Position numbers and translations under genes: made by a program
Source of the DNA: Alteromonadaceae bacterium XY-R5
Lineage (GTDB): Bacteria > Pseudomonadota > Gammaproteobacteria > Enterobacterales > Alteromonadaceae
Direction of reading: 5' to 3'
NCBI GenBank assembly: GCA_001660395.1
Contig: LXWE01000002.1
Coordinates: 992,001 to 1,056,000, forward strand
DNA length: 64,000 bases
In this document: positions 45,287 to 53,903 of the stretch, piece by piece
Position numbering within the stretch: position 1 is the first letter of the stretch
How the letters are laid out: each line of letters begins with the position of its first letter
The notes under the pieces: model-generated
Database searches by the model: none
What the model was told of the DNA's origin: nothing
What the model saw: only the letters and a program-made list of their open reading frames with translations

Positions 45287-46342
45287 ATGAGCGCTGTGAT
45301 CCATAATTTTATCGTTCATCAACTAGTGGTTAATCAGGCCCAGGAACTGGAGCTAATAAAGAAGCACTCGTGCTTTGATGTCACCCCAGAAATCGAGCAA
45401 TTGGCGGAACAAATTAATCAGGCGTTTAACGCCAAGCCGGGAAAAGGCGTCGGAGGTTTCCTTACTGGAGAATCTGACGTTGATGAAGTATTAAAGGAAA
45501 ACAGCCAACAGTTTCGCCAATGGCTATCGGATTTAGGCGACAGCAGCCTGGGTGAAGAAGACCGTGATTTTCTGGGCTTTAGCCAGCGCGCGGCAGATAA
45601 ACTTAAGAAAACCCTGCTGGATTTTGCCACCATAGAAACTGGGTTTCTGGTATTTTGCCACTACGAATTTCTTGCTACTGATTATCTGATGGTGGCGTTG
45701 CTGACGACCAAACAGCACGCACAAATTAATGCCAGCCTTGAACTGACCTACAGTGATCACCTCGACCTGGCCAAGATGCAACTAGCAGTACGTATCGATT
45801 TAACGCAGTTGCGTATTAATGCAGACCAGCAGCGTTACATCAGCTTTATAAAAGGTCGCATGGGTCGAAAGGTATCTGATTTTTTCATGGCCTTTTTAGG
45901 CTGTGAAGAGTTGGTTGATGTTAAGCAGCAGAATAAGCAGCTTATTGCAGCCGTAGATGACTATATCGCGGTTGAAGGTTTGGATCCCACTGAGAAACAG
46001 CAAACGCGAGACATGGTCAGCGACTATTATAAAGAGAAGCTGGAGATGGGAGAGGATATTCAGCTTCGTGAACTGGCAGATAAATTGCCAAAGAGTGATA
46101 GCGGCAACGACTTTATGGCGTTTAATCAACAAGTTGAAACGCCCCTAGAGGAAAATTTTCAGGCAGACCGAGCGGCCTTGAAATCCTTGGCCAAATTTAC
46201 CGGACAAGGCGGTGGTATCAGCTTAAGTTTCGACCGTAAGCTCTATGGTGATCGCGTGCAGTATGATGCTCAGAATGATCGTCTTGTGATCCATGGGATC
46301 CCGCCAAACTTGAAAGATCAGCTATTAAAATCTCAGGGTTAA
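45287..46342 (+). CDS. yejK: Nucleoid-associated protein YejK (NdpA)
   Basis: Nucleoid-associated protein of 351 residues. The N-terminus fits the family (IHNFIVHQLVVNQAQELEL, then EQINQAFNAKPGKGVGGFL), and the core YLMVALLTTK and FIKGRMGRKVSDFFMAFLGC are conserved in YejK. The C-terminus ends ISLSFDRKLYGDRV. The gene pair yejK / yejL-yejM in divergent orientation matches the E. coli order. Confidence 0.93.
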   Translation: MSAVIHNFIVHQLVVNQAQELELIKKHSCFDVTPEIEQLAEQINQAFNAKPGKGVGGFLTGESDVDEVLKENSQQFRQWLSDLGDSSLGEEDRDFLGFSQRAADKLKKTLLDFATIETGFLVFCHYEFLATDYLMVALLTTKQHAQINASLELTYSDHLDLAKMQLAVRIDLTQLRINADQQRYISFIKGRMGRKVSDFFMAFLGCEELVDVKQQNKQLIAAVDDYIAVEGLDPTEKQQTRDMVSDYYKEKLEMGEDIQLRELADKLPKSDSGNDFMAFNQQVETPLEENFQADRAALKSLAKFTGQGGGISLSFDRKLYGDRVQYDAQNDRLVIHGIPPNLKDQLLKSQG

Positions 46343-46445
46343 CCTGAAAATCCGCCGTTCTGTCGTCAAAATCGTCGGCAAATATGTCATGACCGAGCGG
46401 CAATGGATATAATCAACGCTTAAAGAGTAAAGAAGACAAATACCT

Positions 46446-47321
46446 ATGCAACTATTTGTAAACGATTTAACTGTGATGGATTTCTCTTACTTATGCCCGG
46501 AACGAGGCATGGTAGGTGAGAGTTGGATCGTTGATGTAATCTTAAATGGTGCTCTAAATGAAGAGAGCATGGTGCAGGACTTTGGTAAGGTAAAAAAAGA
46601 ACTGAAGTATCTGATTGATGAATACGTAGATCATAAGTTATTGGTGCCGATGGAACACCCGTATGCTCAGGCGAAAACGGACCAGTTAACAGACACAGTG
46701 CGCGTCGATTTTCTGCGACCTGAGGGTAAATCTATTCACTTGAATTGCCCGGCTGATGCATACGCGTTTGTTTACGCCGAGCGAGTGACTAAAGCATCCG
46801 TAGGGCAGTACCTAAAGGAAGTGCTGGCCACTCACCTGCCAGAAAACGTTGAAGACATTACGCTTACTTTGCGTGAAGAAGTCATTACCACCCCGTTTTA
46901 CCATTACACTCACGGCCTGAAAAAGCACGATGGCAATTGTCAGCGTATTGCCCATGGCCACCGTTCAAAGATTCGTATAGTTGCTGATGAACAGGATAAT
47001 CTGGAATATCAGCAATACTGGGCTGAGCGCTGGCAGGACATTTACATAGGTTCAGAAGAAGATATCGTTGCCCTGGCCGATACAGAATTACCTGTCCAGC
47101 TAGCCGATGCATCGGCACACTACATTTTTAGCTATGAAGCCTCTCAGGGCCGATTTGAACTGGCCATCCCAAAATCAGAATCTGAAATTATCGATACTGA
47201 TTCTACTGTAGAGTGTCTGGCGCAATATGTGGCCAATGAGCAAAAACGTTTACACCCGCAACACAGTTATCAGATTTTTGCTTATGAAGGTGTTGGAAAG
47301 GGAGCTATCGCCTATGCCTAA
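46446..47321 (+). CDS. Double-domain 6-pyruvoyl-tetrahydropterin synthase-like protein
   Basis: Belongs to the PTPS / QueD (6-carboxytetrahydropterin synthase) family but has 291 residues, about twice a typical QueD. The first half carries an Asp-His pair (Asp62-His63) in the place of the catalytic dyad but lacks the HGH zinc ligands. The second half has His156, Cys165 and the HGH at 170-172 (THGLKK, then NCQRIAHGH) and the late Glu near 281 (AYEGVGKG), but no matching dyad. It could be a fused pair of complementary domains. Function is not assigned; a pterin or deazapurine role is only family-based. The stop overlaps the next gene by 8 bp. Confidence 0.75.
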   Translation: MQLFVNDLTVMDFSYLCPERGMVGESWIVDVILNGALNEESMVQDFGKVKKELKYLIDEYVDHKLLVPMEHPYAQAKTDQLTDTVRVDFLRPEGKSIHLNCPADAYAFVYAERVTKASVGQYLKEVLATHLPENVEDITLTLREEVITTPFYHYTHGLKKHDGNCQRIAHGHRSKIRIVADEQDNLEYQQYWAERWQDIYIGSEEDIVALADTELPVQLADASAHYIFSYEASQGRFELAIPKSESEIIDTDSTVECLAQYVANEQKRLHPQHSYQIFAYEGVGKGAIAYA

Positions 47322-48147
47322 ACTGACTCGACTGACGTTTTTCACCGCGTTAATAATGCAGTGTTCCGCTGCATTTTGTGGTTCTGGAGTGTCACTCACG
47401 GGTGAAATGACCCAGGGAAGCCTCATTCGTGGAAAAGTCGAAGCGGGCAGTCAGGTATGGTTAGATGGCGAGTCTATTCAAGTGTCGTCACAAGGTAATT
47501 TCGCATTTGGATTTGGCCGAGATGAAAGCTTAAATCACACGCTAAGTTACCAGCAGCCAGGTCAGAAGAAGCAAACACAAGCCATAGTGTTAACTGAGCG
47601 CCAGTACAATATACAGAAGATTGATGGTTTGCCTCAGAAAATGGTGACACCACCGGCATCTGTAACCGAACGCATTCGAAAGGACAATGAACAAGTTGCT
47701 CAGGCAAGAAGTTTACGCGATGACCGCAATGACTTCAGTCAAGCCTTTATCTGGCCTGCTGATGGCCCAATAAGCGGTGTTTATGGCTCGCAGCGTATCT
47801 TAAACGGTGAACCCAAGTGGCCTCACTATGGCGTAGATGTCGCTGCGCCAACAGGCACACCGGTCTATGCACCAGCGGATGGCAAAGTGACCTTGTTTGT
47901 ACCCGATATGTATTACTCCGGCGGAACAATGATCATTGACCATGGTCTGGGGGTGTCATCTACGTTTTTGCATATGAGTAAAGGCATAGTAAAGGCTGGC
48001 GATTGGGTAAAACAGGGGCAATTAGTAGGTGAAGTTGGTGCGACAGGAAGAGCGACTGGTCCGCACTTAGACTGGCGGATTAATTGGGGTAGTGTCCGTT
48101 TAGATCCTGCATTGTTAGTGCCTACACGTCCAGCAAAAGCACCTTAG
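47314..48147 (+). CDS. Secreted M23-family peptidase (LytM-type)
   Basis: Predicted exported zinc endopeptidase acting on peptidoglycan. It has 277 residues from the ATG at 47314, supported by GGGAG about 9 bp upstream. A signal peptide (MPKLTRLTFFTALIMQCSAA) is followed by a small N-terminal beta domain. The LytM domain has HYGVDVAAPTGTPVYAPADG, with ligands His171 and Asp175, and the other histidines in FLHM (220) and GPHLDWRIN (251). All zinc ligands appear intact. It overlaps the PTPS-like gene by 8 bp, so the two are translationally coupled. Confidence 0.88.
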   Translation: MPKLTRLTFFTALIMQCSAAFCGSGVSLTGEMTQGSLIRGKVEAGSQVWLDGESIQVSSQGNFAFGFGRDESLNHTLSYQQPGQKKQTQAIVLTERQYNIQKIDGLPQKMVTPPASVTERIRKDNEQVAQARSLRDDRNDFSQAFIWPADGPISGVYGSQRILNGEPKWPHYGVDVAAPTGTPVYAPADGKVTLFVPDMYYSGGTMIIDHGLGVSSTFLHMSKGIVKAGDWVKQGQLVGEVGATGRATGPHLDWRINWGSVRLDPALLVPTRPAKAP

Positions 48148-48172
48148 TTAACCTGCCACGTCTGGCATTGTT

Positions 48173-48193
48173 AGCGGTGTTTATGACACCGCT
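48173..48193. terminator. Hairpin at the cdd 3' end
   Basis: AGCGGTGT (48173-48180) pairs with ACACCGCT (48186-48193) around TTATG. It spans the last codons of cdd. There is no T run, so it is a weak or bidirectional candidate. Confidence 0.4.
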
Positions 48194-48618
48194 TCCAGGT
48201 TGTGGCGATCCAAATCAGACTTATCAAATGAATAAGGCAGCAGCTCCGCCATGGTGACTGTGGTGATATCGCCTGATGCTGTCGACATATGCACTAAGGT
48301 GTCAGCACTGGAAAACTCCAGCAACTTTTGACGACAGCCTCCACACGGTGGACATAGGTTATCGTTAGGGCTTAACACCAGAACCTCTTTAATTGTTGTC
48401 TTTCCGGAGCCAATCATGATCCCGATTGCACTGGCTTCTGCGCATTGGCTTAATGGAAACGCGGCATTTTCAACATTACAGCCACTATGGATGCTTCCGT
48501 CATCGCAACGGATAGCTGCGCCCACTTTAAATTGAGAATAGGGTGAATAGGAAAGGGCCTGTGCGGCCTGTGCCGCTTGGAACAATTCTAACGCGTTCGC
48601 CGTTGTTTTTATTGTCAT
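48181..48618 (-). CDS. cdd: Cytidine deaminase, homotetrameric type
   Basis: Deaminates cytidine and deoxycytidine. The short (145-residue) form is the homotetramer with three zinc cysteines: Cys59 and Glu61 in CAEASA, and Cys92 and Cys95 in CPPCGGCRQ. E. coli uses a longer dimeric form. The N-terminus has SYSPYSQFKVGAAI. It lies alone, convergent with the peptidase gene. Confidence 0.93.
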   Translation of the reverse strand: MTIKTTANALELFQAAQAAQALSYSPYSQFKVGAAIRCDDGSIHSGCNVENAAFPLSQCAEASAIGIMIGSGKTTIKEVLVLSPNDNLCPPCGGCRQKLLEFSSADTLVHMSTASGDITTVTMAELLPYSFDKSDLDRHNLEAVS

Positions 48619-48926
48619 AGTAGTCTCCTGATGACAGGCTTGGCGCTAAGTTTTACCATTTGGTAGAGGAATAATCCAGCAATATCGACTGATACCATGG
48701 GGTGAACTTTACTTTTTGATTCAAATACGCCACCCTAGCGGCAATGAAAGTTGCTTACTGTCACCAAGTTGCCCGGATAAGCAAAGACCGTTTGTATGTA
48801 TATCCTAATCTATAATCAAACGAGTGTATTTGCTTGAATTGAATTGAACTTTTCCGGAGAGGCCGGGCCTTATTTTCGTCCTCCATTAGCCAAGTGTCTA
48901 AGCCTAAAGCGTGGTCTTTTTACCCT
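48619..48926. promoter_or_regulatory. Divergent region cdd / nlpI
   Basis: About 308 bp. A perfect TATAAT at 48811-48816 lies about 110 bp before the nlpI ATG, but no good -35 lies 17 bp upstream. A small inverted repeat (AGGCC-G-GGCCT) lies near 48860. No gene is seen. Confidence 0.35.
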
Positions 48927-49835
48927 ATGCGAAATACGTTTTTATTATCTTTTAGTTTTCTGTGTGCCTCTGTTTTGAGTGTGACCGGTTGTAGCACTAT
49001 GACCCCTCATAGCAGCGATTCTCCGCAAATGGCTAACCTGTTGCTAGCGGAGCCAGCCCCTGTCAGTGTTCGGTCGCAAATGGCCATTGCCCGCTACAAT
49101 CAAATTTTGGCAGAAGCACCGTTGAAAGATAATGAACGGGCAGAACTGTTTTATCAGCGTGGAATGCTGTACGACAGTGTGGGTCTATCTGGCCTAGCTC
49201 GAGCTGATTTTACTCAGGCGATACAGTTAAAACCTGATTTAGCCGAAGCGTACAATTCAATCGGCATTCATTACATTCAGCAGATGGATTTTATCCAGGC
49301 CTATGAGGCGTTTGATTCAACTCTGGATATCAATCCAGAGTACGATTTTGCGTTGTTAAACCGTGGAATCGCCCTGTATTACGGTGGCCGAGCAGATTTG
49401 GCGATAAAAGATCTGCAAGATTTTTACGCGAAGGATGAGGCTGATCCGTATCGTGCATTATGGGCATTTATCGCCGAACAGGCAGTCGCCCCTGAGTCGG
49501 CTTCAGCACATTTACGCGTTGCCAGAGATAAATTAGATGCTAAAAACTGGGCGGTGCTAATTGTTGATTTTTATCTTGGCCGCATTGGCGAAAACGATTT
49601 GCTGAATGCATTGGTTATCGGTGTTACCAGTCAGAATCAATTGACGGATCGTTTATGTGAAGCCTATTTTTACTTAGGTAAATTTCACAATGCGTTAGAG
49701 CACCGTGGCATCGCTTCCAATTACTTCAAACTGGCCTTGAGTACCAACGTGTATGAGTACGTTGAACACAGATACGCCAGACTCGAACTTAACCTGTTAC
49801 GTGAACAGGCTTTTCGCGACGTTCAAGCTCAGTAA
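48927..49835 (+). CDS. nlpI: Lipoprotein NlpI
   Basis: TPR-containing outer-membrane lipoprotein that in E. coli brings the protease Prc and peptidoglycan endopeptidases together. It has 302 residues from the ATG at 48927. The signal peptide ends at a lipobox with Cys (SVTGCS). The TPR region closely follows E. coli NlpI: AELFYQRGMLYDSVGL, LKPDLAEAYNSIGIHYIQ and LNRGIALYYGGRADLA. An in-frame upstream GTG (48894) is not needed. The next gene starts 9 bp downstream. Confidence 0.92.
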   Translation: MRNTFLLSFSFLCASVLSVTGCSTMTPHSSDSPQMANLLLAEPAPVSVRSQMAIARYNQILAEAPLKDNERAELFYQRGMLYDSVGLSGLARADFTQAIQLKPDLAEAYNSIGIHYIQQMDFIQAYEAFDSTLDINPEYDFALLNRGIALYYGGRADLAIKDLQDFYAKDEADPYRALWAFIAEQAVAPESASAHLRVARDKLDAKNWAVLIVDFYLGRIGENDLLNALVIGVTSQNQLTDRLCEAYFYLGKFHNALEHRGIASNYFKLALSTNVYEYVEHRYARLELNLLREQAFRDVQAQ

Positions 49836-49844
49836 TCTTTATTT

Positions 49845-51314
49845 ATGAGTTGGTTACGCTATTTAGCGTTGGGGTTATTCCCAGCGCTTTTCTGCTGGCT
49901 TCCTGGAAGCCAAAGTCAGGATCCAGCTGCCTTACGCCTGGTTGCAGACAAAGCAGAGAATCCTGCTCCCTGGTGGTATCAATCGGCATCATTCGGCGAT
50001 GATGAGAGCCTGAAGCTCCTTACTGACTATGCACGATTTAATCAGGATAATTTTTGGTTACAGAAGGCCGCAGACCTAAATTCAGTCGTCGCATTGTATA
50101 GCCAGGCAATGAACGAAAATACCAGTGGCAAGCAATTAAAGTATTTCCTGAAAGCTGCCTCCCTCGGCCATGCCGACAGTCAGTTTGAGTTGGGGATTAT
50201 CAGCGAACAGCCTGCGGTAAAAGAAAAATGGCTCACCCTTGCCGCAGAGCAAAATCATTTAAATGCACAAGTTGCCTTATATCAGTGGTATGTGCTGAAT
50301 AACCAATGGCAGCAAGCCATTCCCTGGATGAAAAAGGCGGCATTGGTTGACGCGGCCTCTGCAACACGTTTAGCTCGTTATTTTTGGCGTAAACGCGAAT
50401 ATGCGCAGGCGAAGCAGTATTTTAAACAGGCCGGTGATTTGGGCAGTCAGGAGGCGTCCGCTCTGCTCGATTACATCAGCCGTTACTGGCAGGGTGAAAA
50501 CAGCGTTAAGGTGGCAAGTAACCGCCTCGCCGTTGAACATGCACAGTGCATTATTCGTCTGCAGTTTGTGGCGACATCGCTGACCGCAATTGCAAAAGCC
50601 GGTGAATTTGTTAAACAGTTTAGGCAGGATAAAAGACTCAAGACATTGCCGGTTTGCTTAAATGAACCCGTATGGGTCAACGCCAAGAATCTACCTTGCA
50701 ATAATAATTGGCAGGGGGGCAAACGACTTGGATGCAGTATCGCCACGCTGGCAGAACAAGCCAGTAGCGCAGATTTTACTCATCTGGCTGTCTTTGCTGA
50801 ACAAGGCAAAGCCAACGTACAAAACGGCATTATGTTTTTAGATTTAGCCGATACCTATTCGGTTTTCGTGCATGAACTGGCGCACTTTGCCGGCTTTTTA
50901 GATGAATATCCGTTAAGCAAACAACTCGCGGAAAGAGTCTGTAGCAACCGAAATGCGCCGAATCTTGTGATCGTGCCACAAGATCAGCCTTTACCTTCTT
51001 ATGAACAGATACCCTGGTCCTACACCGGTGATGTGACATTATCCCCGGCGCGGACTTGTAATAATACTGACGCGCGAGCCTTTAAACCTGTGAGTGAGAT
51101 GACGTTTCTGGAATTCTACGATCAGGAAAATATCCCCGATGTTTATCTACAGATCTGGCAGCAACAATTACAAAAACGGACTAGCCTTATTCCCGTCTAT
51201 GTAAACTTTGCGCAGTGGTATGAAAAGCAGGGCAATCCTGACAAGGCAGACATCTGGTGGCAGGCATACCGACGTTATACAGGCAGCTTGCCAGCACAGG
51301 TTGGTCAACCTTAA
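49845..51314 (+). CDS. Secreted Sel1-like repeat protein with HELAH metallopeptidase signature
   Basis: I do not recognise the full protein. The 489 residues begin with a signal-like segment (LRYLALGLFPALFCWLPGSQ) and then Sel1/TPR-like helical repeats up to about residue 215 (ALYSQAM, AASLGHADSQFELGI). A second region contains HELAHFAGFLDEY at about 343-355. The HExxH plus trailing Asp-Glu-Tyr resembles zinc peptidases such as M64-like proteins. Several cysteines suggest a periplasmic site. It follows nlpI by 9 bp, so it is probably co-transcribed and might work with NlpI. Catalytic activity is not shown. Confidence 0.7.
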   Translation: MSWLRYLALGLFPALFCWLPGSQSQDPAALRLVADKAENPAPWWYQSASFGDDESLKLLTDYARFNQDNFWLQKAADLNSVVALYSQAMNENTSGKQLKYFLKAASLGHADSQFELGIISEQPAVKEKWLTLAAEQNHLNAQVALYQWYVLNNQWQQAIPWMKKAALVDAASATRLARYFWRKREYAQAKQYFKQAGDLGSQEASALLDYISRYWQGENSVKVASNRLAVEHAQCIIRLQFVATSLTAIAKAGEFVKQFRQDKRLKTLPVCLNEPVWVNAKNLPCNNNWQGGKRLGCSIATLAEQASSADFTHLAVFAEQGKANVQNGIMFLDLADTYSVFVHELAHFAGFLDEYPLSKQLAERVCSNRNAPNLVIVPQDQPLPSYEQIPWSYTGDVTLSPARTCNNTDARAFKPVSEMTFLEFYDQENIPDVYLQIWQQQLQKRTSLIPVYVNFAQWYEKQGNPDKADIWWQAYRRYTGSLPAQVGQP

Positions 51315-51470
51315 GAATCTGATTTGTTGGGTGTTTATAAAGATACATTTGTGTATCTTTATATCCTCAACAACCTGCAAAATTCGTAATATCCGCCGCA
51401 CTATTCCACTATTGTTAATGTCTCAGGAAAAGCTATTTTTCCAATGCGACTTTCGCGGGGAGACTTTTAT

Positions 51471-52925
51471 ATGAAGCTGAAAGACAAAGGACTACTGAAA
51501 ACCCAACTCTTTTATCAGGGGCAATGGCAGGAAGGTGATGGTAGTTACAGCGTGACCAATCCCGCCAATATGCAACCAATTACGAGAGTATCTGCAGCTG
51601 CCGAGCGTCAAACAATGCTAGCCATCGAAAGCGCTGAACAAGGCCTGGTGGGATGGCGCAAACTCACGGCTATTGCGCGCAGCGAATTACTCCAGGCCTG
51701 GGCGGACCTAATGCTAAGTCATAAGGACGATCTTGCGACTATTATGGTCAGCGAGCAGGGTAAACCTAAAGCTGAAGCTCTGGGAGAAGTTGTATATGCG
51801 GCTAGTTTTTTAAGCTGGTTTGCCGCTGAGGGGCAACGTGCCTATGGCGATATCATTCCGTCATTTAAGCCTGACGCGCGGATTTTGGTGACCAAACAGC
51901 CCGTGGGTGTGGTTGCGGCAATCACGCCATGGAATTTTCCGCTAGCGATGATTACGCGCAAAGCTGGTCCTGCGCTGGCTGCTGGCTGCAGTATCGTTAT
52001 TAAACCGTCAGAGCTTACGCCATTAAGTGCCGCCGCCTTAGTCGAACTCGCACTCAGGGCCGGTATACCAGCCGGTGTAGTTAACCTTGTGAGTGGCGAT
52101 GCTGTGGCGATTGGCAAAACCTTGATGGAATCTTCTAAGGTACGCAAAATCTCTTTTACCGGTTCAACTAAAGTTGGCAAGCTACTCATGGCTCAGGCAG
52201 CACCGACACTGAAAAAGCTATCTTTAGAACTTGGCGGAAATGCGCCGTTTATTGTATTCGACGACGCTGATATTGATAAAGCTGTAGCCGGTGCCATTGC
52301 GTCTAAATTCCGTAACAGCGGTCAAACCTGTGTCTGTGTGAATCGCTTTTTGGTGCAAGATGCTATCTATGATGAATTTACCGCTAAATTTGCGCAGGCA
52401 ATCCAAGGATTAAAAGTTGGAGATGGATTTAGTGAAGGTGTCACACAAGGCCCGCTGATCAATCATGATGCCCTGACTAAAGTTAAGCGCCATATCGAAG
52501 ATGCCATTACTAAGGGCGGCAGGGTTCTCACGGGTGGCGATAGACACGCTCTGGGCGGCACCTTTTACCAACCAACCCTGATAACTGAAGCCAACGATAA
52601 AATGCTGTTAGCCAAAGAAGAAACCTTCGGCCCTGTGGCTGCCTGTTTTCGGTTTAGGACAGAAGCAGAAGCCATTAATCTGGCTAATAATACTCAGTTT
52701 GGGCTAGCAGCTTATTTCTATACGCGCGACATAGGCCGGGTATGGCGGGTCGCTGAAGCCTTGGAATCAGGGATTGTCGGTATAAATGAAGGAATAATCT
52801 CTACAGCGGTAGCGCCTTTTGGCGGAATCAAAGAATCCGGCGTTGGCAGAGAGGGATCAAAGTATGGTCTGGATGATTATCTTGAAGTCAAATATATGCT
52901 GATGGGCGGATTAGACGACGAATAA
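51471..52925 (+). CDS. gabD: Succinate-semialdehyde dehydrogenase (NADP-type)
   Basis: Oxidises succinate semialdehyde to succinate. The ATG at 51471 has GGGGAG about 8 bp upstream, giving 484 residues, as in E. coli GabD. Signatures are PWNFPLAMITRKAGPALAAG, KPSELTPLSAAAL, FTGSTKVGKLL, LELGGNAPFIVFDDAD with the catalytic Glu, and the nucleophile region NSGQTCVCVNRF. The late GIKESGVGREGSKYGLDDYL is GabD-type. No gabT is adjacent. Confidence 0.9.
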   Translation: MKLKDKGLLKTQLFYQGQWQEGDGSYSVTNPANMQPITRVSAAAERQTMLAIESAEQGLVGWRKLTAIARSELLQAWADLMLSHKDDLATIMVSEQGKPKAEALGEVVYAASFLSWFAAEGQRAYGDIIPSFKPDARILVTKQPVGVVAAITPWNFPLAMITRKAGPALAAGCSIVIKPSELTPLSAAALVELALRAGIPAGVVNLVSGDAVAIGKTLMESSKVRKISFTGSTKVGKLLMAQAAPTLKKLSLELGGNAPFIVFDDADIDKAVAGAIASKFRNSGQTCVCVNRFLVQDAIYDEFTAKFAQAIQGLKVGDGFSEGVTQGPLINHDALTKVKRHIEDAITKGGRVLTGGDRHALGGTFYQPTLITEANDKMLLAKEETFGPVAACFRFRTEAEAINLANNTQFGLAAYFYTRDIGRVWRVAEALESGIVGINEGIISTAVAPFGGIKESGVGREGSKYGLDDYLEVKYMLMGGLDDE

Positions 52926-52950
52926 GCAGGTTAAGCTTTGCAAAAGTCAT

Positions 52951-52979
52951 AAAAAAGCGGCATTTCAGCCGCCTTTTTT
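52951..52979. terminator. Terminator between gabD and cysZ
   Basis: GCGGC (52957-52961) pairs with GCCGC (52968-52972), extended by A and T runs on the two sides with one bulged C. T tracts follow in both directions, so it can serve both convergent genes. Confidence 0.75.
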
Positions 52980-53724
52980 ATCTGCTTAGTTGTTCATCAC
53001 GTAACTCACCGACCCACATAGCTGTGGCGCCACATATTGCCACAGGCATCACTAGAAAATTGACTAGTGGCACCATGGCGAATGCGCTGGAAATTACGCC
53101 AAAGGAAAAGCTCTTACCGCGATGCTGATTGAGACACTGGCGCATCTGCTTAAAACTGATTTTATGATTATCAAAGGGGTAATCTAAGTATTGTATCGCC
53201 ATCATCCAGGCACAGAACATAAACCATAATACCTGCCCGCCGACTGGTAGAATAAAAAACAGCAACAAAAAACCAACCGCACGCGGCAGATAATAAGCGA
53301 ATTTCGCGCACTCACGATTCAGGGTACGGGGAATGTCTTTAAATACACTGAGTAAACCTTCGCTACCCAAGCTCTCACCTGTTAAATGACGCTCAACTTT
53401 TTCAGCCAATAAACCATTAAAAGGAGCGGCGATCCAGTTTGCCAGGGTGCCAAATATCAGTGCAAAGACCAATAAAACGCTAATCACAGCTAATGGCCAC
53501 AGAAAATATTGGATCCATTCTTTAATCGTCCCCAGCCAGTCAGGGATCCAGTTCACTACCCACTGAATGCTGTGGCTGATTTCACCCAAAAGGAAATAAA
53601 ACGCCACGGCAAACAGGATTAAATTGACAGCAAGTGGCACAAATACAAAGCGCTTTAAGCCTTTGGTCGTGATTAATTGAAATCCGGACAGAAAATATTC
53701 AAAGCCGCTGCGCTGCGTTCGCAT
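52978..53724 (-). CDS. cysZ: Sulfate permease CysZ
   Basis: High-affinity sulfate importer for cysteine synthesis. The 248-residue protein follows E. coli CysZ: FLSGFQLITTKGLKRFVFVP, then hydrophobic helices, APFNGLLAEKVE, CAWMMAIQYLDYPFDNHKI, and RGKSFSFGVISSAFAMVP. The cysB regulator is also in the window. It is divergent from smc. Confidence 0.93.
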   Translation of the reverse strand: MRTQRSGFEYFLSGFQLITTKGLKRFVFVPLAVNLILFAVAFYFLLGEISHSIQWVVNWIPDWLGTIKEWIQYFLWPLAVISVLLVFALIFGTLANWIAAPFNGLLAEKVERHLTGESLGSEGLLSVFKDIPRTLNRECAKFAYYLPRAVGFLLLFFILPVGGQVLWFMFCAWMMAIQYLDYPFDNHKISFKQMRQCLNQHRGKSFSFGVISSAFAMVPLVNFLVMPVAICGATAMWVGELRDEQLSR

Positions 53725-53903
53725 CTTGTCAATATCCTTAATCTATTGAAAATTATGAAAAAACAGGGTTTAGTATAACTATGTGTCGGTAACCCTCCAA
53801 AGCCTAATTGTGGCACCGGGGGAGATTTGATACAGTCTCGAATTGCAACAAATTATAACGATAACAGCAAATCGCACCTCTCAAGGGATTGGTTAATCAC
53901 TGC

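Noticed and set aside
48859-48869. AGGCC-G-GGCCT palindrome in the nlpI leader as a terminator
   Set aside because: It is only 5 bp with a one-base centre, too small to fold.
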